64,000 nucleotides of DNA from Agapetus fuscipes (GCA_951799405.1 OX637341.1:18901659-18965658), one strand, 5' to 3'; shown: positions 9,743 to 20,429, counted from the stretch's first letter. Made by a program: numbers and translations. The notes: generated from the sequence alone by a model not told the origin.

Positions 9743-11935
9743 CTAATCGAAGTTAAGCATTTCTCTGCTTTGTTCACTAAAGTATGCTTTTATTTTAGTC
9801 TTAAATGTAATCAAATTTTGTATTCCTTTAATATCTGGCGGTAAATTGTTAAAATTAATTACCCCATGATAGATAAAGCTGTTTTGCGAATGTTTTTTTT
9901 CAAAATTTGGAATTTTTAAATCATATTTATATCTTATTGAGTGACTATTTAGAAGATTAAGGCTTTTTTTATCTTTTAAAATTTGCAATATACTATATTT
10001 TTTATATATGATGTCTATAGTGGGAACATTGAACATTTTGAATAAAAGTTCTGACGGATATGTCGAGGGCTTTTTTAATATTATTTTAATTATTAGTTTT
10101 TGGACCACCCTTATGGGGTCTATTATATTAGAGTATGATCCTCCCCATCCAATTATACCATATTGCAATAAAGATTGAACTGTAGCGTAGTAAACTCTTT
10201 TTAGGGTATTAATTTCCAGAATATTTCGTAGTCTTATGAATATGTAGATACATTTCCTAATTCTTTTAATTAGTTCACACGTATGTGTTTTCCACTTTAA
10301 GTGTTGATCTATGTATACGCCCAAGTATTTTATTTTGTCTGTTGTATTAAGTGTTGAACATATTTGGTTACAATTTGATTTATCGCATTTATTTTGGTGG
10401 ATAATTATTTTTAATTCCAGATTTGTTTGAATTTTGTTTGTAGAGAAAGGGACAATGCATGTTTTTTCACTATTTAGTGTTAGAAGATTTAGATCAAACC
10501 AGTGTTTTAATTTGTTCATGTCCATATTTGCCTTTTCACTAATCATCTTCCAATTTATATCTTCTATTATAATAACAGTGTCATCGGCATATGATATAAT
10601 TTTACCATTAAGTTTTTGAGTGAATATATCATTGACGTATATTATGAATAATAGTGGACCTAATACTGTTCCTTGTGGAATGCCAAAATCGCTTGATTCT
10701 GGTTCGCTGTATATTTCGTTTATTTTGACGACTTGCGATCGTTTTTGAAGATAGCTTTTTATCCAGCTGAGAGCATTATCTTTAAAACCAACATTATTTA
10801 ATTTATTTATTAATTGTTTATGCGAAATGCTATCAAAAGCTTTTTTGAGATCTATGAATATACCAACACACTTAAAAGATTTGTCTAAAGATTGGATGAT
10901 GTAATTTGATAGTCTTGCTATTGCATCCTGAGTGCTTCTATTCTCCATGAAACCGAACTGGTTTTCATGGATAACATTATTATCTTTTATGAACTTGTTA
11001 ATTCTCTTTTTAGCTATTTTCTCATAAATTTTTGCTATGTTTGAAATGACAGATATTGGTCGGTAATTAGTTATGTCTTCGGGGTTACCAGATTTGAATA
11101 TTGGAGTGATAATGGCTTTTTTATAAATCGACGGAAATATTCCAGTTTCAAAACTTTTATTTATTAGATGCATTAGAGGTTTAGATATTAGTTTTTTAAT
11201 GTTTTTTAGTGTGTTGACGTTTATGCCATCAAAACCTGGAGCAGATCCTCCTTTCATGTTGTCAATTGTTTTTTCAATTTCTTCTTCTGTGCACATTTCA
11301 AATCTATCAATTTTGTTCACATTTAAAATTGGATCTGTTAGTGTATTTGTGTGTGTTGGGATAAGTTGGGCTAGATTTTTTCCTACGCTTTTGAAATAAT
11401 TGCTGAAGATGTTTGCGACTTTGTAAGGATTTGCCTTGCAGTTTATAATTGAATTTTCATGGGTTATTTCATTTATAACACTGGTCTTTTTCCCCCCTTT
11501 ATCCAATATTTCATTAATGACGTTCCACACTCTTTTGTTGTCGCATTCGCTATTTCCCAATTTTCGTTTATAGTAGTTTTCTTTTGTTCTTCTTATTAGA
11601 TATGACAGTGTATTTTTGTAAGACTTATATTTTTTAATTAGGTTTTCATCGTTCGGTCTCTCAATGGTATATTTATAAAGTGTTTGCTTATGACGTATTG
11701 ATACTATAAGCCCATGGGTGATCCATGGCTTAATCGGTTTAAATTTTGAAAAGTTAGTCTTGGTTAAATTTTTTGTTGAATCGTTTATAAATTTAGAAAA
11801 TTTTGTGTTAAATATTTCGTTACAAATGTTGACATCATTACAGTTGTATAGATCAGTCCAAATTTCATTTTTTCGTTTATCTTTTAATGTGTCTAAATGC
11901 AGAAATTTAATCGTAGATTTTCTTTTTTCTGTCAA
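9743..11935 (-). pseudogene. Reverse transcriptase ORF of the nested LINE (no endonuclease)
   Basis: 730 codons encoding the linker and reverse transcriptase of a CR1/Jockey-type ORF2. Recognisable blocks in order: PWITHGL linker, GSAPGFDGI, YRPISVISNIAKIYEK, FIDLKKAFDSISH (first catalytic Asp), GIPQGTVLGPLLF, and the catalytic YADDTVI, followed by the thumb and a C-terminal extension. Homologues carry an apurinic endonuclease N-terminal to this; it is absent, and the frame stays open past 11935 to the 5' break near 11960 with no ATG (the first counted codon is TTG). The RT itself has no stop. The element is dead because it has lost its 5' end and promoter. Confidence 0.9.
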
Positions 11936-11960
11936 GTCAGTTTCTATATTATGTGAGTGA

Positions 11961-12034
11961 ACTTATTTCAATATTTATATTTACATAACACTACAACTAC
12001 CCATACTTATTTCAATATTTATATTTACATAACA
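11961..12034 (-). repeat. Gypsy 3' LTR, second segment
   Basis: Begins with the duplicated ACTT and continues through two copies of a CATACTTATTTCAATATTTA-type direct repeat to the LTR end TTACATAACA, abutting the pol stop codon at 12035. Confidence 0.93.
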
Positions 12035-15000
12035 CTACCCCCCACCTAGACTGTTTCGTCCCGGAACAGTCTTGACTCTGTGTAGGTAGGGGCATGCTGA
12101 TCCACGTCGACACCCTGTGGTCAGGAAGAAGTGGCAGTCCACGGATTTCTCCCCACTGGCTCTCGGCTGCGCTTGCTCGCAGCACACCATGACGCTGATG
12201 CCGACTCCCGAGAACACTGCTTCAATCATACTCCGGATTATCCGCCAGTCTCGATTAGCGCGGCCGCCACCCATCTTCGGTATTGCCAGACGCGCCTGCT
12301 GATCCTCCAACATGTAGTCACGCAGCTCAACAAGGCCGTCCCACAATGCCTTGTAGTCCTCTTCCAGGTTGCTGGAATCCGGGACAACCAGGCAGTATGC
12401 TTGTTGACGCCCCTTCGGTAGTCTCAGAGCTCTTCCTTGCGGGCTGCTCGAGGGTTGCGGTTCTCCGAATTTGTATCGGAAGACCCGTGCAATTCCTCTA
12501 GACATATCTAGATCTTCCGGTACACTGCATGCCAGTGTGTGGTCCCTAGTGACCTCAAATAAGTCCTTGTGGACTTCTGTGGTCACTCCATGGCGAAACT
12601 TCTGCCCTGCCTTCGCGTTCTCCCAAAACGTCTCAAAGGCTGGTGATCTTTCGGATGCGACGCACTGTCGTACTTTTTGGGCTGGTTGGTCATCATTATC
12701 GCCTAGGTATGGTGAGAGGCGATTGTAGTGCACGACCCTTGGTTTTCCGTTTGGTCTCTTTTTTATGCGGTAGACCACATCGTTGATGCGCTCCAAGATC
12801 TCGTACGGCCCGTCCCAGGAACGCTGAAGTTTCGGACAGTATCCTTGGCGCCTCTTGGGGTCAAAAAGCCACACCCAGTCACCAGCTTTGTACCCCATGC
12901 TGTCAGCTCTGGTGTCATAGCGCTCCTTCATTTGATCGCTGGCTTCCCCGATGTTCATGCGGACCTGATCATGGATGTCATCCAGCCTCCTGCGAAGGTC
13001 TGTCACATAGTCTTCTCCGGCTAGGTCTTCACCTGGTTTGCAGCCAAATTTGAGATCACAAGGAAGTCGCATTTCTCGCCCAAACAATATGCTGCTGGGA
13101 GTCTTCTTCGTCGTTTCCTGAACAGCCGACCGGTAAGCCAATAAGAACAAAGGCAGATGTCGGTCCCAGTCCCGCTGATGGCTGGACACTACTTTGGCTA
13201 AGTACCTCCCCACGGTACGGTTCATCCTTTCCACCATTCCATCAGACTGTGGATGTAGCGCAGTGGTCCTGGTCTTGTAGATCCCTAGCCGCTCACACAT
13301 TTGCTGGAAGATAGCAGCTTCAAAGTTCCTTCCCTGATCAGAATGTAATTCCAGGGGTACGCCAAACCTGCTGATAAATTCGGTAACTAGAACTTCAGTC
13401 ACGGTTACGGCCTCTTGGTTAGGGATTGAGTAAGCTTCCACCCACTTGCTGAAGTAATCCATCACCACCATGATGTACTTGTTACCCTTCTCAGTTGTAG
13501 GAAATGGGCCAGCTATGTCGATGGCAATTCTTTCAAAGGGGCTGCCAACATTGTACTGACGCATTGGTGCTCGCCTTTTCCTTTGCGGTCCATTGGCCGT
13601 TGCACAGGTTACACATTTTCGACACCAATCTTTGACGTCTTCGCTGCAGTTGATCCAGTAAAATCGCTCTTTCACTTTCTCCAGCGTCTTCTTAACGCCT
13701 AGATGTCCTCCAGAAGTTCCTCCATGCAGCAGTCCAAGGATTTCCGGTACTCGGCTCCTCGGAACGAGGGTTTGCTTTCTTCTAAGTGTGCCGTCTTCCT
13801 TCTCGATCTTTCGTTTCAGAAACCCTCCTTCTATCACTATGGATCCCCATTGAGCCCAATAAGCCTTGACAGTTGGTGATAAGGGGGCGAGTTTTTCCCA
13901 GGTTGGCCTTTCTCCTTCTCGCGCCCATTCCATCACATACTTCAAGTCCGGATCATTCAGTTGGTCTTGCGCCAATTTTTCATCTTGCCAGTCCTCATCT
14001 TCGGTGGTCGTCCTTTGGACAATTGCTACCTTGTCCTCCATCTTGCTGCAATGTTTGCAGTCACTGGTGCATGGTCGTCTGGATAATGCATCCGCATTTC
14101 GATGAAGCGTGCCAGGTCTATGTTCGGAGTCATAATCATACTCCTGGAGCCTTTCAATCCATCTAGCCACTTGCCCTTCTGGGTTTTTGAATTTCAGAAG
14201 CCAAACCAGTGCAGCATGATCAGTCCGTAGTGTGAATTTTCTCCCGTACAAGTATTTGCGGAAGTGTTCCACTGATTTTATCACGGCAAGAAGCTCTCGT
14301 CTGGTCACGCAATAATTTCGTTCTGGCTTGGAAAGCACTTTACTGAAGTAACCCAGAACAGTCTCATGCCCATCCTGTATTTGGGAAAGGACGCCTCCTA
14401 TCCCCACATTACTAGCGTCGGTATCCAGGATGAACTTTCCATCTTTTCGTGGGTAGCTCAAGATGGGGGCACTTGTTAATCTTCCCTTAAGCTCTTCAAA
14501 CGCTTGTGCGCAGGAATCACTCCAATGGAAGCGAGTGTTTTCTTCCGTAAGCTTGGTGAGCGGTTTTGCAATGTCCGCAAATCTTGGCACAAACCTCCTG
14601 TAATAAGTGCACAGCCCCAGGAAACTCCTAGTTTCATGTTTGTCCTTCAGCACGGGCCAGTCTCTTACTGCCTTGATTTTGGCAGGGTCAACTTCAACTC
14701 CACGTTGAGAAACTATGTGTCCCAGGTAATTTACTTGTTTCTTGAACAGGTTACACTTTTTCGGGTTGAGCTTCAGTCCAGCGTCTTGTAGTCGCCCGGA
14801 AACTTGCTCCAGATTTCTCAACTGATGGTTGAAGTCCTTTCCCAGGATGATTATGTCATCCAAGTATACCAGGCAGGTTTCCCATGACAGTCCTCGCAGC
14901 ACATTCTCCATCAGCCTTTCAAACGTGGCGGGGGCATTGCATAAGCCAAATGGCATCACGGTGAACTGCCAAAGTCCAGATCCAGTCGAGAATGCAGTTT

Positions 15001-16297
15001 TCTCCTTATCTTTGGCATCCAATTCAACTTGCCAGTAGCCACTTTTCAGGTCCAAAGTGGAAAAAATGGTGCATCCTGCCAATGTGTCCAAGGTGTCGTC
15101 AATCCTTGGCAGAGGGTAACTATCCTTTTTCGTAACATCGTTGAGCAGTCTGTAGTCCACACAAAATCTCGTGGTACCATCCTTCTTTTTCACCAGTACC
15201 ACCGGGGATGTCCAAGGGCTACTTGATGGTTCTATGATGCCATCCTTGCTCATGTCTTTGATGATCTTGTCAGCTTCTTCCCGCTTTGCAAAGGGTAGTC
15301 TTCTTGGAGCCTGTTTTATTGGTCTCGCTTCTCCGGTGTCTATGCTATGTCGCACTACCTTGGTTCTTCCCAGACGGCCATTAGAGTCCTCGAAAATGTT
15401 CTGGTAGCGGCAGATCAAACTCCTCACTCTCCGTTTGTTTTCCTCGGTTAGACCTTGGGAAGCGTCGTGGACCAGGGCTTCCAATTGTGTTGACAATTTG
15501 TTTCCTTCGCATGATATGTTTGTCATCTGTTGCACAATGGAAGTTATCCTCTCACATCTGCCCAAAACAAAACCTTCATTCATTTTAACTGGGTAGCTGT
15601 TCACATTCATGATCTTGACAGGAATGGTCTCCTTTGCGCGAATCACTGTTCTTGCCACCATGACTCCTTTGTTAACATTGTCCATGTTCTCCGGTTCTAT
15701 CATACAGATTTGGTCATTTGTACTACTGGAATCCAGGCGGGCACTCACTATCATCTCGGATCGCCCCTTCACTTCGGTATTCTTGGCTAGGATAACACGT
15801 GCAGCCAGTTCTTTCCGTCTTTGCAGGATGACTTCTTCATTTCCAATTTTAATGGACCCTTTCTTTAAATTTAAACTGCACCCAAGTCTGTCCAGTATGT
15901 CCATTCCCAATATAACGTCTTCTTCAATGTTGGCCACCAACGTCCGATGATCAAAAGTGGTGCTGCCAATTTGGAAGGTGGCAATCGTCTCCCCATACAC
16001 CTGTGCTGACTCTCCCGTGGCGGTGTGCAGAGACCACTTTGTTGGTGCAATCTGCTTACCTCGTGCCACTATGTCGCGTCTCAGAATTGTCCTGGTTGCT
16101 CCCGTGTCCACCAGTAGTTCACGAGTTACTCCATCTATTATGCCATTGATAAAAATGCTGCTGGCTTTTCCTCTCACGGTTGCGACAGTAGCAGCAGATT
16201 TCAGGGCCTCTCCAGCGTGGGTCAACGGTTGCCCCTTCCCATTAACCCTTTCTAGTTTTCCGCAGCCTGTTTTCTGGGTTTCTGAGGCTTGGGACAC
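12035..16297 (-). CDS. Gypsy pol polyprotein with C-terminal macro domain and CCCH finger
   Basis: 1420 codons, the retroelement's replication enzyme precursor. The domains in order are: aspartic protease (LLVDTGATRTIL, about residue 62-72); reverse transcriptase (SPWTSPVVLVKKKDG, MPFGLCNAPATFE, catalytic YLDDII); RNase H (LDTDASNVGIGGVL); integrase with HHCC zinc site (HLGVKKTL...CRKCVTCA) and D-D-E core (AIDIAGPF, HSDQGRNFE, HPQSDGMVERMN); and a chromo/SH3-like tail (VVHYNRLSPY). About 200 further residues are unusual: ~1238-1371 reads as a macro domain of the TARG1/Poa1p type (KDLFEVTRDHTLACSVPEDL, MSRGIARVFRYKFG, LAIPKMGGG...DW..I..MI), then a CCCH finger (C-x7-C-x5-C-x3-H, 1388-1406). 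Frame is -1 to gag and overlaps it. No stops, so probably functional. Confidence 0.93.
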   Translation of the reverse strand: MSQASETQKTGCGKLERVNGKGQPLTHAGEALKSAATVATVRGKASSIFINGIIDGVTRELLVDTGATRTILRRDIVARGKQIAPTKWSLHTATGESAQVYGETIATFQIGSTTFDHRTLVANIEEDVILGMDILDRLGCSLNLKKGSIKIGNEEVILQRRKELAARVILAKNTEVKGRSEMIVSARLDSSSTNDQICMIEPENMDNVNKGVMVARTVIRAKETIPVKIMNVNSYPVKMNEGFVLGRCERITSIVQQMTNISCEGNKLSTQLEALVHDASQGLTEENKRRVRSLICRYQNIFEDSNGRLGRTKVVRHSIDTGEARPIKQAPRRLPFAKREEADKIIKDMSKDGIIEPSSSPWTSPVVLVKKKDGTTRFCVDYRLLNDVTKKDSYPLPRIDDTLDTLAGCTIFSTLDLKSGYWQVELDAKDKEKTAFSTGSGLWQFTVMPFGLCNAPATFERLMENVLRGLSWETCLVYLDDIIILGKDFNHQLRNLEQVSGRLQDAGLKLNPKKCNLFKKQVNYLGHIVSQRGVEVDPAKIKAVRDWPVLKDKHETRSFLGLCTYYRRFVPRFADIAKPLTKLTEENTRFHWSDSCAQAFEELKGRLTSAPILSYPRKDGKFILDTDASNVGIGGVLSQIQDGHETVLGYFSKVLSKPERNYCVTRRELLAVIKSVEHFRKYLYGRKFTLRTDHAALVWLLKFKNPEGQVARWIERLQEYDYDSEHRPGTLHRNADALSRRPCTSDCKHCSKMEDKVAIVQRTTTEDEDWQDEKLAQDQLNDPDLKYVMEWAREGERPTWEKLAPLSPTVKAYWAQWGSIVIEGGFLKRKIEKEDGTLRRKQTLVPRSRVPEILGLLHGGTSGGHLGVKKTLEKVKERFYWINCSEDVKDWCRKCVTCATANGPQRKRRAPMRQYNVGSPFERIAIDIAGPFPTTEKGNKYIMVVMDYFSKWVEAYSIPNQEAVTVTEVLVTEFISRFGVPLELHSDQGRNFEAAIFQQMCERLGIYKTRTTALHPQSDGMVERMNRTVGRYLAKVVSSHQRDWDRHLPLFLLAYRSAVQETTKKTPSSILFGREMRLPCDLKFGCKPGEDLAGEDYVTDLRRRLDDIHDQVRMNIGEASDQMKERYDTRADSMGYKAGDWVWLFDPKRRQGYCPKLQRSWDGPYEILERINDVVYRIKKRPNGKPRVVHYNRLSPYLGDNDDQPAQKVRQCVASERSPAFETFWENAKAGQKFRHGVTTEVHKDLFEVTRDHTLACSVPEDLDMSRGIARVFRYKFGEPQPSSSPQGRALRLPKGRQQAYCLVVPDSSNLEEDYKALWDGLVELRDYMLEDQQARLAIPKMGGGRANRDWRIIRSMIEAVFSGVGISVMVCCEQAQPRASGEKSVDCHFFLTTGCRRGSACPYLHRVKTVPGRNSLGGG
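16252..16261 (-). promoter_or_regulatory. Candidate -1 frameshift site between gag and pol
   Basis: On the minus strand, GGAAAAC (16255-16261) immediately precedes the gag stop TAG (16252-16254). Moving back one base here enters the pol frame (GKLERVNG). It is not a perfect X-XXY-YYZ heptamer, so the slip site is inferred from position and frame. Confidence 0.4.
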
Positions 16298-17613
16298 TTG
16301 GTGCTAAGGTGGCCCAGCTGTCCGCAGTTCCAGCAGCGTGGGTCTCGTCTTCGAGGTCTCAGACGTTCCAGCACTATTTCAATTAGCTCCTCGGTTGTAG
16401 GTAGCTTGACCTCCTCTGCCTCGACTGCACGAACCCTGGCGTGGCCCCTGATGGACTGTTTGACAGCCTCAAACTCGAGAGCTTGGCTGAGCGCCTCGTT
16501 CAAAGCCTTGGGATGGGCCAGTTTAACGGCTTGTTGCGTCTCCCATTCCCGCAATCCATTTAGGAACTTGTCCACTGCCAAGCTCTCACAGATGTCGTCG
16601 GAGGCTGTCGGGTAAGCGTCTCGTACCAGGCGGGCGATGTCCATTTCAAACTCCTGGAGGCTCTCGTTGGGCTTCTGCACCCTTGTGTTCAGCTGCGACT
16701 TGTACAGCTGCTCCAGGCACTTGTGGCCATAGCGCATATCCAAGCGCTGCTTCAGCTGCCCAAAGTCACCACGGTTGTCCAGGGGTGTGGCCTGCAGAAC
16801 CCTGAGAGCGTCTCCTCGGAGCGACAGGCTGAGAACCGAAGCCTTCTTCTGCTGGCTCCAGGCTCCCATCATGGCAGCCGTCTCAAAGAGGGTCAAATAC
16901 TCCTCCCACGACGTCTTCCCGTCGAAGGTCGGAAGGTTGTGCTTTGACAGCGAAGGGTCGTCATCCCCTCTAGTGACCCTGGTTGGAGTTGAGCATCCCT
17001 GGTCGGTCTCGTCGTGAAGGCCGTCTTTGGGGGATATTCTGGTGGACTCCATCTGGCACTTGTCAGCCAGCTCGGCACGCAGACGGTCCTCCAGGCTTGA
17101 TATACGAGTCTCCATTTCCCCCTTCAGGGCTGTCATCTTCTCTTCCATTTCTCCTTTCAGGGTTGTGAGATTTCGGGACACCTTTTCCTCCAGATTCCTG
17201 GCGTTGTCAGCCATTTCCACCTTCAGGTCGGTCACCACTTCCTTCAGGTTGGTGGTCATCTTCTCCTCCAGGGTCTTGGCGTTGTCAGCCATCTTCTCCT
17301 CCAGGGTCTTGGCGTTGTCAGCCATCTCCACTTTCAGGGTCTTGGCGTTGTCAGCCATCTCCCCTTTCAGCTTTTCCTCCATGGAAGTGAAGTTTCCGGT
17401 GATGCTGAGGTTTAGCTCGTCCAAGGCGCGGTCCCCTCCAGACGCCATGACAAAATATGCCGGGTCTTCGCCTGACTGTTCTAAGGCCTCCATGAGGCGT
17501 GCCTGTAAGGCCGCCTTCCCTCCTGAGGTCTCCAGGTCCCTCTCCAGAAGCTCATTTTTAAGCTCAGTGACTTTGAGGTCCTTGATGTTCACTTTGGTTG
17601 CCATTTTTTTCAA
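16252..17613 (-). CDS. Gypsy gag with N-terminal SAP domain
   Basis: 453 codons, the structural protein of the particle. Residues ~8-43 are a SAP helix-extension-helix (DLKVTELKNELLERDLETSG, then KAALQARL), a chromatin/DNA-binding fold. Residues ~75-190 are a coiled coil built from repeats of the type EMADNAKTLEEK. Residues ~225-400 are the retrotransposon gag capsid region (LPTFDGKTSWEEYL, FLNGLREWE). Near the end is one zinc knuckle, CWNCGQLGHLSTKC (CX2CX4HX4C). The start ATG lies downstream of the leader. It overlaps pol by 46 bases. The first ~58 residues are nearly the same as in the DEK-carrying element at 24823-28191. Confidence 0.93.
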   Translation of the reverse strand: MKKMATKVNIKDLKVTELKNELLERDLETSGGKAALQARLMEALEQSGEDPAYFVMASGGDRALDELNLSITGNFTSMEEKLKGEMADNAKTLKVEMADNAKTLEEKMADNAKTLEEKMTTNLKEVVTDLKVEMADNARNLEEKVSRNLTTLKGEMEEKMTALKGEMETRISSLEDRLRAELADKCQMESTRISPKDGLHDETDQGCSTPTRVTRGDDDPSLSKHNLPTFDGKTSWEEYLTLFETAAMMGAWSQQKKASVLSLSLRGDALRVLQATPLDNRGDFGQLKQRLDMRYGHKCLEQLYKSQLNTRVQKPNESLQEFEMDIARLVRDAYPTASDDICESLAVDKFLNGLREWETQQAVKLAHPKALNEALSQALEFEAVKQSIRGHARVRAVEAEEVKLPTTEELIEIVLERLRPRRRDPRCWNCGQLGHLSTKCPKPQKPRKQAAEN

Positions 17614-17939
17614 AATTTACTTCAAAACAAAAATATTTTTAAATTTATTTAATACAAGTTTTGAGTTTTATATATATAGCTGTTTTGAATACGTACTTTA
17701 GCAAAATAATAATTTATCTGATTACACTGATTGGTAGGTACTGTCTTTTAATATTTATTTTTAAATCACCAATATTTTTAACATAATAATGTCTGATAGT
17801 ACATAATTATTTATTTCGTCTCAAGTCTTTCAAACACACAGGTAGGTACTTAATGTACATTCACACACTTGTAAACAAAGGATAGTTATTCAAAAACTTT
17901 TTCTCGATGAATCTGGAACGTTCTTTTGTAATATTTTTC

Positions 17940-17978
<39 letters not shown>

Positions 17979-18274
17979 CACACACAATAATAAAAAAAAA
18001 ACTATGGTCCAATTTGATGACTTTCTCAATGCGGTAAAATAGTCATTATGTTATGTCCAGAATTATGTTCCATATGATGTTCCAGAATTTATAAGCAACT
18101 TGCTTTTGCGTCTTTTCTTTTAACAAAAATTTATTTAAACACTTGTTTTCACAAAAGTCAGTTCACACAAAGTTCAATTTGAATAAAGTTCATTTTAACA
18201 CTATTTAATTTATTTTATTTATTTTTAGACAGAAGATCTTAATTTTTCTTGACAATTCCGCACCTGACGCCAAT
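17614..18274 (-). other. Gypsy 5' leader and primer-binding site
   Basis: About 660 bp between the 5' LTR and gag ATG. Directly after the LTR the element strand reads ATTGGCGTCAGGTGCGG, a TGG-starting primer site (18257-18274); I cannot name the tRNA with certainty. The 3' part of the leader is clearly homologous to the leader of the element at 24823-28191. A long T-run lies at 17946-17975. Confidence 0.7.
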
Positions 18275-18790
18275 TGTTACGAAATTAGGGTTCAATTGTC
18301 TTTCCAAATTAAAAATGCACAGGTCTTCTTCAATAGTTATTTATTTTACACAGTTACAAAATTTATTTTCACACTACTTTCTCGATTATTCCGTTGGTTT
18401 CGGTTCACTGATCAGATGGCTTCGATGTCTTTGTTAGTCGCTATGATACTGCCCCGCTCTGCAGGCCATTCGCACCTTTATACTCTTCAGAGCAGTATGA
18501 TCCAGAACTAAAGTCGCCAGACGGTTCCAGAGTAATTATTACTTCTCGATGTTTCACGTACTACCTAGACACAACCAAAATCCTACCTACCAATGCAATA
18601 CAGTATTCCTATAATTATAACAAATACCTACTTAGCCTAGAGAATTCTACACTTATACATAATTATCGATCTTACCTACCAATACTTTTGAGGATTCTTT
18701 AACTATAACTATCCATACTTATTTCAATATTTATATTTACATAACACTACAACTACCCATACTTATTTCAATATTTATATTTACATAACA
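18275..18790 (-). repeat. Gypsy 5' LTR
   Basis: 516 bp, TGTTACG...TAACA on the plus strand, followed by target duplication GTAT. Confidence 0.95.
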
Positions 18791-18900
18791 GTATAATGCT
18801 TTTCTTAGGGCAATGTCATTGAAAATTCAGCTTTGGTAGATAAGCTAAACAAGCACTGGGGGGCTGAGATGTAGGTTGCCACAAGTCCAAAATATGGCGT
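18791..18900 (+). repeat. Right part of the repeat split by the Gypsy element
   Basis: Resumes the target repeat; ACAAGCACTGGGGGGCTGAG parallels ACAAGAACTGGGGGAGTGAG near 34554. Confidence 0.6.
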
Positions 18901-19313
18901 CGATCGAATTCAACATAGTAGGTAACATAGTGTGATTGAATTTTATTTAATTTTTTGTTTTGTTCATTTTTGCTTTTTCAATTGAAATTTAATTATTATG
19001 GTTTTCTGTGCAACTTGTAGTTTTAAAGTTTTTAATTCAAATATTTTTATATAAAAAAAAACAACTAATGATGTAAAGCACCCTTGAGGTGATTTTATAC
19101 AGTACGGCGCTTCAGAAAAAATGTCCAATGGATAAAACAAATATAAAACATCTACCCTAATTAACAAATTTTCTCATCATATTTACTAATTAACGATAAT
19201 AAATAATGCTCTACGGATGAAGTACAAGGCCTGTCATTAATTTGACAGTGTGTTGCCCCGCGGTATATTTCAGAGCTTTTTTTGTGTTTTTTTGTTTTTT
19301 AAATAGTTTATTC
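18901..19313. other. No gene seen
   Basis: AT-rich, no recognisable ORF or repeat. Confidence 0.4.
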
Positions 19314-19560
19314 CTTAACTTATAGCTTGGTATGAGGCTGACCACCAATACTGTTAAAAATATTTTACTTTGTCAATGTCACCCCTGTGTCAGGGAAGGT
19401 CGGTAAAAGTTGCAGCGCTTATGTTCATTTGAGGTTTGGATTTTAATTTGTAAGTACACATTCAGCATTTGTTAACGTGAACTTGCACGTGTTTGTTTGT
19501 GGGCATGCATTTTATATGAGCCTTAAATATTTATATATCTTTGCAACTTAGATTATAGAT
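19314..19560 (+). repeat. Family R repeat
   Basis: Full-length copy: CTTAACTTATAGCTTGGTATG to TTTGCAACTTAGATTATAG. Confidence 0.8.
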
Positions 19561-20429
19561 ACAAATCCATTATTTATCCCCTTTTATATGAAAACAAAGA
19601 TAATTTAATGCTTAAAAAAAAAAACTTCAATAAATAATAAAAATCTTGTAAACACTACAATTTATACTATCAAATTTTGTTTTGACTTTCAATACTTTTT
19701 TTTTTCAGAATTTTTGTCAGGTTTCTTTCATTTATGTTTGTACAAAAACGTTCACAATTTATCATGATTTTGATGTTTTCAATCTTCCCATTCATTTCAA
19801 GATTGTCAATTTTTCTAAAATATTTTTTTCGCTTTTGCTCTCCTCTCTGGCTTCTTCCCGTCCAATGTTGAAGCATGCTAGAAGCAGGAAATTGTGTTAT
19901 ATTATATTATTTGTATTGCCCTCTGGGTGTTCAATTATATTTTCGGAAATTCCGACAGCTGTCTTGTAAAGGTACCGTAAAAAATATGTCAACCTGCCAT
20001 AGGGATTTATTAAAACATTATTATCACTTCCGACTCATGTTTTTAAAAGAAAAAAAAACATGACATTTTTTTTCAGTCTTATGTTTAATATTGAGTATGT
20101 TCTTATAAAATAACATTTGTTTTCGGAATAGAATATACCTACTCACAAAATCATTTAAATATTGGAAAAATTTTAGATGCCTTTTGATTCAATCTAACAT
20201 TTTTCAAAGTTATTTATAAACATTTGATCTATAGCTGATTCTTGGATCATCGTTTTTTGTATTCACTGTAGGTGGCGGATGAACCATGGGTTTGCGATAT
20301 GTGAATATCGACGTTTGAATATTATTATCTTGAAATAACTTTTAACAACAAAGCATATGTTTTTGCTAACATTCTATAATATAAGTTGTAAAGATAAATT
20401 AAAATTTGAGACTTTTATTTTATGTATAT
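19561..20429. other. No gene seen
   Basis: Short frames only, none with a domain. Confidence 0.4.

Larger units (their letters stand above)
8259..11960 (-). mobile_element. 5'-truncated non-LTR retrotransposon nested in the Gypsy LTR
   Basis: Lies in reverse between the two halves of the Gypsy 3' LTR. The poly(A) tail is the T-run at 8259-8290, preceded on the element strand by AATAAA. The LTR word ACTT occurs at 8255-8258 and again at 11961-11964, a 4-bp target duplication. Subtracting the insert restores a left LTR of exactly 516 bp, equal to the right one. The 5' end is truncated: the ORF is open into the break. The 3' UTR contains further internal A-runs and an inserted TTAA element. Confidence 0.92.
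7813..18790 (-). mobile_element. Gypsy-type LTR retrotransposon with a macro-domain pol (contains a nested LINE)
   Basis: Ty3/Gypsy element on the minus strand, bounded by 516-bp LTRs (TGTTACG...TAACA) that look identical, and by the 4-bp target duplication GTAT (7809-7812 and 18791-18794). The order is 5' LTR, primer site, ~660-bp leader, gag, pol, G-rich polypurine tract, 3' LTR. The 3' (left) LTR is split by a 3.7-kb non-LTR element; without it the element is about 7.27 kb. Both large ORFs are uninterrupted. Identical LTRs and open frames point to a recent insertion, at least before the LINE landed in it. Confidence 0.95.
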
